Below are positions 31,449 to 40,310 of a DNA stretch of 64,000 bases, piece after piece. Position numbers and translations under genes: made by a program. The notes beneath the pieces are model-generated. The model saw only the letters and a list, made by a program, of their open reading frames with translations, was not told the origin of the DNA and ran no database searches. Source of the stretch: Leucaena leucocephala (lineage: Eukaryota > Streptophyta > Magnoliopsida > Fabales > Fabaceae); assembly GCA_037074615.1 (NCBI GenBank), contig CM073518.1, forward strand, positions 11,298,501 to 11,362,500, read 5' to 3'. The number at the start of each line of letters is the position of its first letter. Position 1 is the first letter of the stretch.

Positions 31449-34400
31449 ATGGTACGAACGAGGAGAACTATTCCAGCTGAGGAACCCCGAGAGGCTGGAA
31501 ACCTTAATCAAATGATTCTAGAACGATTAGAACAGCAACAAAAGATGATAGAAGAAATGAGAGCTGCTCAAGCACGAAATGAACAAGAAAGAGATGCTGC
31601 CATAGCCGCGGCAGTAGCAGCAGCTGTAAATAATTTAAGACCGCCAGAGCCTTCAGGAGCAACTAGTAGAGAACCTGAAGAAGTACCTCAGCAGGCGGAA
31701 CAGCCCCAGAGAAGGGTTGAATCAAGGGAGGAGGCAGTTGGCATCCAGCAATGGATGGTGCGATTTTGCAAACACAATCCTCCCATATTCGAAGGGACAT
31801 TTGAGGTACATGTAGCAGAAAATTGGGTCAGCAGATTAGAGAAGATCTTTAAGGTCCTCGACTGCCCGACTGAAACCAAGGCCCAAATGGCCATCTATCA
31901 ATTGGAAAAGGATGCGGATAGATGGTGGAAGAATACAGAGTTACTTCTCCAAGCAAGAGATATTCCAGTTACTTGGGAAGTATTTCTTGAGCAATTTTAT
32001 GAGAAATATTTTCCTCAATCTGTCAGAGATGAAAGGGAGGCTGAATTCCTTGTGCTGAGGCAAGGAGAAAAAGAATCTTTTGACGAATATTTGGCCAAGT
32101 TCATCCGGCTATCTCAATATTCAACTTACCTACGCCAAGTGGATGACGAACGCTGGATGACAGAAAGAATGATTCGAGGGCTGAATTCTATGTTAAAGGA
32201 GAAGTTAACTCCCCAACAATACAGCCAGTTTAATAAGGCTGTGGAAGCATGTCGAATCGTTGAGAACAGCATGAGTCATAGAATGCTGTGCAGATCTGGG
32301 AGTAAAGATCAAGCGACTCCTGATAAGGCCGGACGGAATCAAGAAGTGGCCAGTGGGAGCGGCTATAAGAAAAGAAAGCGCCCGTGGCAGACCAAGAGGC
32401 CTAATAGGGGAAATTTCCGCGGAAGATCCAATAACCGGGATCCAAAGGCCCCAGGATGTGAAAAGTGTGGAAAGAATCATGGTGACAGACCATGCTTGAT
32501 GGGCCAGAATGTATGCTACACCTGCGGAAAGCCCGGACATTTTTCCAGGGAATGTCCTCAAGCTATAACTGATCCAAGGCCAAGGACGGCGGGACGAGTG
32601 TTTGCACTCACTAGAGAGGATGCTCAGCGATCATCTGAGATGATCCAAGGTACAATCTATCTCAATGATCATGCTGTGACTGCCCTATTTGATTCGGGTG
32701 CAAGTCATTCCTTTATATCTTATGAATGTGCTAAATGCCTAGGCCTTCTGATCAGCAAGTTACGTTATGATATACAGGTGAAAACCCCCACCAACGCTAG
32801 GGTGATCACATCTGATGCCTGTCTAAATAGTGTGGTGCGTTATGAGCACTGCAGTACCACCCTGGACCTGATCTGTATGCCTTTCCAGGAGATTGAGGTC
32901 ATACTCGGTTTAAATTGGTTATCCTCCAATAATGTGAAATTGGACTGCAGGAACAAGACCCTAGTTCTTGGTCCAAAGATCACTGATCGGAGTCTAGAAG
33001 TACAACTGAACTTCGTGACAGAGGCTCAGGCAGAAAAATGTCTACGGAAAGGATGTCAGGGATATGTGGTATTCTTTTCTGTTCAAACAGAAGTGGAGGC
33101 AGGCATCGAGGAGGTTCCTGTAGTCAATGAATTTCCTGAAGTCTTTCCAAAGGAGATTCAGGGATTGCCTTCGGAGCGTGAAGTGGAGTTTGCGATCGAC
33201 ATTGTACCTGGAGCTGGACCAGTATCAAAAGCCCCATACAGGATGGCTCCCAACGAAATGATGGAACTGAAGAAGCAAATTGAGGAGCTGTTGGAGAAGG
33301 GTTTTATACGACCCAGTGTATCGCCATGGGGTGCTCCAGTACTGTTCGTCAAGAAGAAAGATGGTAGCTTAAGGCTGTGCATTGACTACAGGGAATTAAA
33401 TAAGCTTACAGTTAAGAACAAGTATCCTCTTCCCATAATTGATGACCTGCTAGATCAATTGGCAGGAGCGAGCTTATTCTCCAAAATTGACTTGAGATCT
33501 GGCTACCATCAATTAAGGGTCAAGCCAGATGATATTCCAAAGACGGCGTTCAGAACGCGCTACGGACATTTTGAATTTTTGGTGATGCCTTTTGGACTAA
33601 CCAATGCACCTGCTATTTTCATGGACTATATGAACCGGATTTTTAGGCCTTATCTAGATCAGTTCGTTGTGGTCTTTATTGATGATATTCTGGTGTACTC
33701 CAAATCTCCAGAGGAGCATGAGAGGCATTTGAGGATTGTTCTTGGTACCCTTAAAGAGAAGAAGCTCTATGCTAAGCTGAGTAAGTGCGAGTTTTGGCTT
33801 TCAGAAGCCAAATTTCTCGGTCATGTCATATCTCGAGACGGGGTAGCTGTGGATCCTAGCAAAGTTGAAGCAGTTTTGAGCTGGGAACAGCCAAGGACAG
33901 TGACAGAGATGAGAAGTTTTCTTGGCCTAGCAGGGTACTACAGACGATTCATTCAAGACTTTTCTCGAATTGCCTTACCACTTACCAAGCTGACCAGAAA
34001 GAATCAGCAGTTTAAGTGGGATGAGAAGTGCGAGGCTAGCTTCCAGCAGTTGAAGCAGAGATTAACAACTACTCCCGTGCTGATTATTCCAGACCCAACT
34101 CAGACTTATGTAGTCTACACTGATGCTAGCAAGCAGGGGCTGGGATGTGTGCTTATGCAGCAAGGTCGAGTAGTAGCCTACGCCTCTCGGCAGTTAAAGC
34201 CACATGAAGAGAATTATCCCACTCATGATCTGGAGCTTGCGGCGGTGGTCTATGCCCTGAAGATATGGAGGCACTATTTATACGGAGCAACGATAGAGTT
34301 GTTTTGCGACCACAAAAGCCTGAAATATCTGCAGCATCAGAAGGAGCTGAACATGAGGCAGCGGCGATGGATGGAATTGTTAAAAGATTATGACTTCCAG

Positions 34401-36008
34401 ATTAAATACCATCCAGGAAAAGCCAATGTGGTAGCTGATGCCCTGAGTAGAAAGGTGGTGCAGGTTGCATACATGATGATCAAGGAATTGGAACTGATAG
34501 AAGATATGCGCGACTGGAGCCCTTTATATCAAATGCAACTGACGGAGAATCCTTTTGGAGGAGTTCATGTCAGAGCTTGCATAGAAGATGAGATCAAAGG
34601 GGCTCAGGAACAGGATAAGCTCGCAGCAATATTCAAAGACAAGCTGGAGAAAGGGAAGACAAGGAATTTTGAGATGTCCCCAGACGGATTGCTACAGTTT
34701 AGGGGAAAACCCTATATCCCAAATATTGGGGGATTAAGGGAAAGGATTCTGGAGGAAGCACATAAAAGCCGATATATGGTACATCCAGGTATGACCAAAA
34801 TGTATCATGATGTTAAAAGGTTATTCTGGTGGCCTGGACTGAAGAAAGATGTTGTAGCTTACGTATCTAAGTGCTTAACCTGCCAGAAAGTAAAAGTTGA
34901 ACATCAAAAGCCAGCAGGAACGTTGCAGCCTTTAGATATCCCTGAGTGGAAATGGGATGGGATTGCCATGGACTTTGTGGAAGGACTACCCTTGACACCA
35001 AGTAGACATGATGCGGTTTGGGTAGTAATCGATCGATTGACAAAGTCAGCACATTTCCTGGCAATCAATAAGAGAGATTCTCTAGAAAAGCTGGCAAAGC
35101 TGTATATAAAGGAGATCGTTAGGCTCCATGGTATCCCAAGCAGCATTGTGTCTGATAGAGATCCTCGATTTACTTCAAATTTCTGGAGGGCTCTACAGGA
35201 AGAAATGGGCACTACTCTCAGATTCAGTACAGCTTATCATCCTCAGACAGATGGTCAATCTGAAAGAACAATACAGACGTTAGAGGATATGCTGAGAGCA
35301 TGTGTCCTAGATTTCAAAGGCAGCTGGGATATCCATTTACCCCTTATAGAGTTTGCATATAACAATGGTTATCAGGCTAGTATACAGATGGCACCTTTTG
35401 AAGCACTCTATGGACGGAAATGTAGATCCCCCTTATGCTGGCTAGAGTTGAGCGAGAGAAGAATGCTTGGTCCGGATATAGTGGATCAAACTGCAGAACA
35501 AGTTGCGGTAATTAGAAAACGATTGTTGACGGCTCAAAGCAGACAGAAGAGCTATGCAGATGTCAGAAGGAAGCCGTTGGAGTTTGAAGAAGGAGAACAT
35601 GTATTCCTTAAGTTAACTCCAACCACAGGAGCCGGACGATCGATTAAGGTGAAGAAGCTGCATCCAAGATACATCGGGCCATTCCAGATTCTCTCAAAGA
35701 TAGGAGCAGTAGCCTACAAGTTGGCTCTTCCTCCAAAACTCAGCCAGATACATGATGTGTTCCATGTTTCCCAATTAAAGAAGTATATTCCAGATCCATC
35801 TCATGTGATAGAACAAGATGAGGTCGCACTGCGAGATGACTTGACCTATGAGGTTGAACCGGTACGAATTACTGATAGAAAAGTCAAGAAGTTGCGGAAT
35901 AAGCAAATTCCTTTAGTTAAAGTGATCTGGAAAGGCTTGACTGAACAAGAGGCTACATGGGAAACAGAAGAAAAGATGAGAGAAAAGTACCCTGAATTAT
36001 TTGTATAG
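31449..36008 (+). CDS. gag-pol: Ty3/gypsy chromovirus Gag-Pol polyprotein, intact (1519 aa)
   Basis: Order, numbered from the Met at 31449: Gag with an Ala/Glu/Gln-rich coiled stretch (about 25-70) and retrotransposon Gag domain (about 95-300), CCHC knuckle (C356, C359, H364, C369), protease DSGA (D415), reverse transcriptase with FIDDIL (D745, D746), RNase H (D892), integrase with HHCC finger (about 1110-1155) and catalytic D1175, D1236, E1272 (35 residues between the last two), and a C-terminal chromodomain (about 1455-1519, ending EATWETEEKMREKYPELF). The order reverse transcriptase, RNase H, integrase marks Ty3/gypsy. The chromodomain and its sequence suggest the Tekay/Del branch. The open frame extends upstream to 31407. 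I chose the ATG at 31449 because it is conserved in F (44053), and the upstream codons are probably intronic. No stop or frameshift is present. Confidence 0.95.
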   Translation: MVRTRRTIPAEEPREAGNLNQMILERLEQQQKMIEEMRAAQARNEQERDAAIAAAVAAAVNNLRPPEPSGATSREPEEVPQQAEQPQRRVESREEAVGIQQWMVRFCKHNPPIFEGTFEVHVAENWVSRLEKIFKVLDCPTETKAQMAIYQLEKDADRWWKNTELLLQARDIPVTWEVFLEQFYEKYFPQSVRDEREAEFLVLRQGEKESFDEYLAKFIRLSQYSTYLRQVDDERWMTERMIRGLNSMLKEKLTPQQYSQFNKAVEACRIVENSMSHRMLCRSGSKDQATPDKAGRNQEVASGSGYKKRKRPWQTKRPNRGNFRGRSNNRDPKAPGCEKCGKNHGDRPCLMGQNVCYTCGKPGHFSRECPQAITDPRPRTAGRVFALTREDAQRSSEMIQGTIYLNDHAVTALFDSGASHSFISYECAKCLGLLISKLRYDIQVKTPTNARVITSDACLNSVVRYEHCSTTLDLICMPFQEIEVILGLNWLSSNNVKLDCRNKTLVLGPKITDRSLEVQLNFVTEAQAEKCLRKGCQGYVVFFSVQTEVEAGIEEVPVVNEFPEVFPKEIQGLPSEREVEFAIDIVPGAGPVSKAPYRMAPNEMMELKKQIEELLEKGFIRPSVSPWGAPVLFVKKKDGSLRLCIDYRELNKLTVKNKYPLPIIDDLLDQLAGASLFSKIDLRSGYHQLRVKPDDIPKTAFRTRYGHFEFLVMPFGLTNAPAIFMDYMNRIFRPYLDQFVVVFIDDILVYSKSPEEHERHLRIVLGTLKEKKLYAKLSKCEFWLSEAKFLGHVISRDGVAVDPSKVEAVLSWEQPRTVTEMRSFLGLAGYYRRFIQDFSRIALPLTKLTRKNQQFKWDEKCEASFQQLKQRLTTTPVLIIPDPTQTYVVYTDASKQGLGCVLMQQGRVVAYASRQLKPHEENYPTHDLELAAVVYALKIWRHYLYGATIELFCDHKSLKYLQHQKELNMRQRRWMELLKDYDFQIKYHPGKANVVADALSRKVVQVAYMMIKELELIEDMRDWSPLYQMQLTENPFGGVHVRACIEDEIKGAQEQDKLAAIFKDKLEKGKTRNFEMSPDGLLQFRGKPYIPNIGGLRERILEEAHKSRYMVHPGMTKMYHDVKRLFWWPGLKKDVVAYVSKCLTCQKVKVEHQKPAGTLQPLDIPEWKWDGIAMDFVEGLPLTPSRHDAVWVVIDRLTKSAHFLAINKRDSLEKLAKLYIKEIVRLHGIPSSIVSDRDPRFTSNFWRALQEEMGTTLRFSTAYHPQTDGQSERTIQTLEDMLRACVLDFKGSWDIHLPLIEFAYNNGYQASIQMAPFEALYGRKCRSPLCWLELSERRMLGPDIVDQTAEQVAVIRKRLLTAQSRQKSYADVRRKPLEFEEGEHVFLKLTPTTGAGRSIKVKKLHPRYIGPFQILSKIGAVAYKLALPPKLSQIHDVFHVSQLKKYIPDPSHVIEQDEVALRDDLTYEVEPVRITDRKVKKLRNKQIPLVKVIWKGLTEQEATWETEEKMREKYPELFV

Positions 36009-36048
36009 GATAGATGTAATGTAAATTTCGGGGACGAAATTTATTTTT

Positions 36049-36061
36049 AGGGGGAGAGAAA
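36049..36061 (+). other. Polypurine tract of gypsy C
   Basis: AGGGGGAGAGAAA lies directly before the 3' LTR. The upstream GGGGACGAAATTTATTTT is shared with F and D. Confidence 0.85.
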
Positions 36062-38901
36062 TGTAATATCCTTAATTTTCTGTACTGGTTTCTATGTACA
36101 GAATAAACGGAATATATGAGCTCTGTTTCAGGAAAAAGATGAGGTCCTTTATGTAAAGAAAATGATTAAATTGCAAAAGAAAGGAAAAGAAAGGACTTAA
36201 ATGCAAATATGGAAAGTTTAAGGTAAGGAAGGAAAGGTAGACAAAAATGTGGGGTCTTAAAGTGTAATTTTAGCCAAATTAAGGGACTTAATTATAAAGA
36301 AGGAAAAGTTCCCTGGGGCTAAAGTATAATTAAAGAAAATAGGCCAGAAGTGGTTTGCACCGCCCGACAGCATTTCAGTCCCAGATTCTACCAGAAGGTA
36401 GGGCAGGTGACGCCGGGTAACTGAGCCTAATACCGGAATTTTTGAAGATTCCAGATAGCCAGAAATGGACTGATCGTCCAAAAGTTATAAAAATTAATAC
36501 CGGATACCCTAGGTTTCAGATATAAGTGAGAAAATACAGGATGATGCACCCTTATGGGGTGGATGTCGGGAAACTGACAGGATACCGATAGGAGGTCTGT
36601 AGGAAAAGTTATTCACAAAATAAAAATTCCAGACGGGAGTGTGAGGCCTCCAGGGATCCGGGTTGGAGATTTATCGGTATTTTTAAAGGGGCTGAATGCG
36701 ATCGAATGACTTCGGTCAGATGACCGTTATAACCCCCAAGGATGCCTGAACACAGTAGGACACTGTATCTGGGAAAAAGAGCCGGTGTCCGAAAAAGGTG
36801 TATAATCGGTAAATAATAGTTAAAATATTAAATGAACTGTGTTAAAGGAAGATTTCTCGTAATGCGAGCCATACAGGTAATGGACCCAGGAAGCCCAAAA
36901 ATGGCGCCATTAGAGGCCCAATAAGACTCTTGGACTGATAGGTGGGCCAGTGTCCAGCAGAACCCCGGAAAAGTGCGAAATTACGAAAATGCCCCTATGT
37001 TGTACAAAAAGGGCAACAGATGAATAAAGGGTATTCTGGTCATTTTGGACAGACCCAGAGGTCAAGACATGTCTAAATAAGGTTGACTAGAGCCAGTATA
37101 AGCTTTGAACGAGTCCAGAAAGGTGTGAAATGACGATTTTACCCTTAGGGTTAAAATAGGACAAGATAGGGCACCAAGGGCATTTTGGTCATTTCGCAGG
37201 GGATCTGTAATTGAGTCTGGACCCAGTATTAAAAAGTTAATGATATAAAGGGTCTAGATACTAAATGTGAGGTCAGTAGACATAAAAAGGATCTTCAGAA
37301 ACATCAGGTGCAGAAAACAACACGTTTTTCGAGGCGATGGATCGGGCCGGTACCGGAGTGGACCGGAAAGCTTCCGGAAGGCTCTAGCTCCCTCTCAATT
37401 TCGCCATGTGAAGAATGTGGGAGGTGAGGTGTCCCATGAGTCGGCATTGAGTGATGTCATGCATGATGCAGTAAAAGGAATAAAGAAAAATAGGAAATTC
37501 AGGAAAAACCAGGACCACAGGATCATAAGTCTTCAAAATTACAAGATTGCCATTGCTCAACACTATAAATACCCCCCCTTACCCCTTCATTTCGGTGCAA
37601 GCAAGAAAGAGAGGAAGAAAGAAGTTCTTGAGAGAGAAAGTGAGAGAAAGAAAGAAGTAAGGAAGTTCTGGTGAAGTTGGAAGTAGTAGGGAAGTTCTAA
37701 AGCACTGCTTTTGAGGTAACAACTAATCCTAGCTCTTATGTAATGTCTTTGTGATGTGTTGTCTTGTTTGGTTGATTGTTGTCCTATATGTTATGCTTGA
37801 AGCTCTATTTCAATGCTATGATCATATGTTATTGAATATGGAAGCATGCAGCATACTTATCTGTACACAGTCACAAGCAAGCACCGTCACTCTGCATTAC
37901 ATATCTTGTTATGATTATTGTTACTGGGATTCTTTTGAATCTCATTCCCAAACATAACATTACAGGGGAGGTTCTGTCAAAATAAAATTTGGAAATCTTA
38001 AGAGACGCCGGTAGGCTGCCGAAGTTCCGGCAACGAAGACAGAACAAAGAAAGGAACTGATACGTACTGTGTACGTAGTGCTGTCTAAGGAGGCTGGAAG
38101 TGAGTGGACCCAGAAGGTTCATCCAGTCTTTCCTGGGTACTACGTAGAATGGTAGTTCTCATAAGGGAATTACCGAATCGGTACAACATCGGTTACTTTC
38201 TAGAAAAGAATTGTAGCAGTTATGCTGCCGGATTATAGATAGAGAAGGATGTAATAGAGTATGAGGGAGTTAATCATGCACGGATATATATAACAGTGGA
38301 TTATTTGATATTAATTGTCATCTGGCCTGTATGACTGATATGTGTTGGTTGTATGCTTGGGTATGTAAAGACTAAATGCTGAAAATAGGCTCAGTGAACA
38401 GTAACTCGTGAAGACCCATTCATGTTTGATAAATCATTAAAAATAGTAAATGATTGAATTAATGTACGAAATTTTTAGGGTATAAATTAGACATACTAAG
38501 ATTTAATTTGATATATATAATGTCTAAATTGGATGTATACACGAAAAGATATAAATGGTTAAAGTTGGGACCAGAATGCTGGATTCAGGAGAAAGTCATT
38601 GGATGAACAGTAATATTTGAACGTTTACCCACGTTAACTTTGTCAAGGATTGGTCAACCAATGATTTTTCCCTGAAATATATTTGAGTTATCTTCATGTA
38701 GCAATTGGAACCACTTCATTTCGATTTTTCTAGAATTAGTTATGAATTTTCAAAGTCAGGTCACTCATCTGGAATTTGCCACAGTGAACAGTTCTCGATA
38801 TGAATAAAATTCCAGATTAAGTGTTTAGACTTCAATGACCCTGAAAGTGGTTTAAGTGCTACTGAATGGTCCCTAAGATGTATAAAAATAAGGATGTGAT
38901 A
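36062..38901 (+). repeat. 3' LTR of gypsy C (2840 bp)
   Basis: It starts TGTAATATCC and ends GATGTGATA, followed by cggct. Differences from the 5' LTR include 36422, 36831, 37110, 37141, 37442 and 37808, with no length change. The TATA box is at 37564-37571. Confidence 0.95.
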
Positions 38902-39790
38902 CGGCTCGTGTCTCGAAAGCAAAACCGTGACCTCATGTGGGCCTAGGGCCTGCTTAAGGGGAAAGCGGACAATATTGTTGCGAGGGGGTGCTGGGATGTT
39001 ACAGTGGTATCAGAGCCAAACCCTCGGTCGGTGTGCCAGCGAGGACGCTGGGCCCCAAGGGGGTGGATTAGTCCCACATCGGTTGGGAAGGTGAACGAAG
39101 TGTGCCATATAAGTGGGCGTGGATACCTTCCCCACGACGACGCGTTTTGAGGCTTAAGGGCTGCGGCTCGTGTCTCGAAAGTAAAACCGTGACCTCGTGT
39201 GGGCCCAGGGCCTGCTTAAGGGGAAAGTGGACAATATTGTTGTGAGGGGGTGCTGGGATGTTACATTGGTATCAGAGCCAGTCCCTCGGTCAGTGTGCCA
39301 GCGAGGACGCTGGGCCCCAAGGGGGTGGATTAGTCCCACATCGGTTGGGAAGGTGAAAGAAGCGTGCCATATAAGTGGGCGTGGATACCTTCACCACAAC
39401 GACACGTTTTGAGGCTTAAGGGCTACGGTTCGTGTCTCGAAAGCAAAACCGTGACCTCGTGTGGGTCCAGGGCCTGCTTAAGGGGAAAGCGAACAATATT
39501 GTTGTGAAGGGGTGCTGGGCTGTTACAGTGGTATCAGAGCCAGTCCCTCGATCGGTGTGCCAGCGAGGACGCTGGGCCCCAAGGGGGGTGGATTAGTCCC
39601 ACATCGGTTGGGAAGGTGAACGAAGCGTGTCATATAAGTGGGCGTGGATACCTTCACCACAACGACGCGTTTTGAGGCTTAAGGGCTGCGGCTCGTGTCT
39701 CGAAAGCAAAACCGTGACCTCGTGTGGGTCCAGGGCCTGCTTAAGGGGAAAGCGGACAATATTGTTGTGAGGGGGTGCTGGGCTGTTACA
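38902..39790 (+). repeat. Direct TRIM LTR array, right part
   Basis: It consists of the last 97 bases of the LTR cut by C (38907-39003), then internal segments and LTRs at 39064-39265, 39326-39527 and 39589-39790. Three of the internal segments keep a tRNA-Met primer site, one as TTGGTATCAGAGCC (39266). The array ends GGGCTGTTACA directly at the agaaa duplication. Confidence 0.92.
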
Positions 39791-40310
39791 AGAAACGCAT
39801 GTCTAAACTCCATCAAGATGGATTTCTCAACTGATTTGATTTTGAATCATATGATACTTGCGAATCTTGTTTGTTAGGTAAGATGACAAAGTCACCTTTC
39901 ACTGGGCACAGTGAGAGGGCCACTGATTTGTTGGGCCTCATACATACATATATGTGTGAACCGATGAATACAAATGCTAGAGGAGGTTATTCGTACTTTA
40001 TCACATTCATAGATGATTTTAGTAGATATGGCTACGTCTATCTAATGAAACATAAATCCGAATCTTTTGAAATGTTCAAGATATTTCTAAATGAAGTACA
40101 AAACTAGCTTGGTAAAATAATTAAAGCCCTTCGATCTTATCGATTATCTTAGGAATTATGGGATAGTCTCACAATTAACTCCTCCAGGAACACCACAATG
40201 GAATGGGGTTTCTGAATGGAGGAATCGAACACTATTAGATATGGTTCGATCCATGATGAGTCGAACAGATCTTCCACCGTCCTTATAGGGCCACACCCTG
40301 GAGATAGCTA
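39791..40310 (+). pseudogene. gag-pol: Copia A pol, integrase part, decayed
   Basis: This resumes the A polyprotein after the TRIM complex. It covers the integrase zinc-finger cysteines (TCESCLLGK) and catalytic-core sequence up to the SRTDLPP region, matching B residues about 453-638. Defects: TAG at about 40106 (after EVQN), a deletion of about 36 bases near 40141 that removes the second catalytic Asp region (DRGGEY), and Trp to TAG near 40287. Gypsy F then interrupts it at 40311. No functional integrase can be made. Confidence 0.9.

Larger units (their letters stand above)
19124..38901 (+). mobile_element. Ty3/gypsy chromovirus C, coding region intact, 5' LTR split by element D
   Basis: Two LTRs of 2840 bp each (the 5' one counted after removing D and one target copy) flank an extra ORF and an intact gag-pol with a C-terminal chromodomain. 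The target duplication cggct is at 19119-19123 and 38902-38906, inside a TRIM LTR. By eye the LTRs differ at roughly fifteen positions, so C is young but older than B. Both LTRs begin TG and end TA (GATGTGATA), where sister element F ends in the usual CA. Confidence 0.95.
18317..39790. mobile_element. TRIM complex: one inverted and six direct LTRs, split by gypsy C
   Basis: With C (19124-38901) removed, about 1.7 kb remains. There is one minus-strand TRIM LTR followed by plus-strand LTRs alternating with 60-bp internal segments at a period of 262-263 bp. Full LTRs are 202 bp: 18757-18958, 19019-19123 plus 38907-39003, 39064-39265, 39326-39527 and 39589-39790. Each internal segment holds a tRNA-Met primer site (TGGTATCAGAGCC) and a polypurine tract (CCCCAAGGGGG), and no coding capacity. 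The whole is flanked by agaaa. Both outer ends are the U5 end (TGTAACAGCCC and GGGCTGTTACA). Confidence 0.88.
2062..40310 (+). mobile_element. Ty1/copia element A, fragmented by four later insertions (right end outside window)
   Basis: A is visible in four pieces: 2062-4133 (5' LTR, primer binding site, leader), 13173-13639 (leader), 16380-18316 (leader and gag to the integrase zinc finger) and 39791-40310 (integrase). Removing B, the solo LTR and the TRIM complex, each with one target duplication, restores the order seen in B and E. The element continues beyond gypsy F, which is not closed in this window. A and E belong to one LTR subfamily. B is a sister subfamily with a near-identical polyprotein but a different LTR leader. 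Confidence 0.9.

Noticed and set aside
18317..39790. Cassandra-type TRIM carrying 5S rRNA sequence
   Set aside because: No 5S rRNA internal promoter sequence could be recognised in the 202-bp LTR. The family is a different TRIM.
18317..39790. DNA transposon with terminal inverted repeats (TGTAACAGCCC ends)
   Set aside because: The inverted ends are U5 ends of an LTR with adjacent primer sites and a 5-bp duplication, so this is an LTR element in an unusual arrangement.
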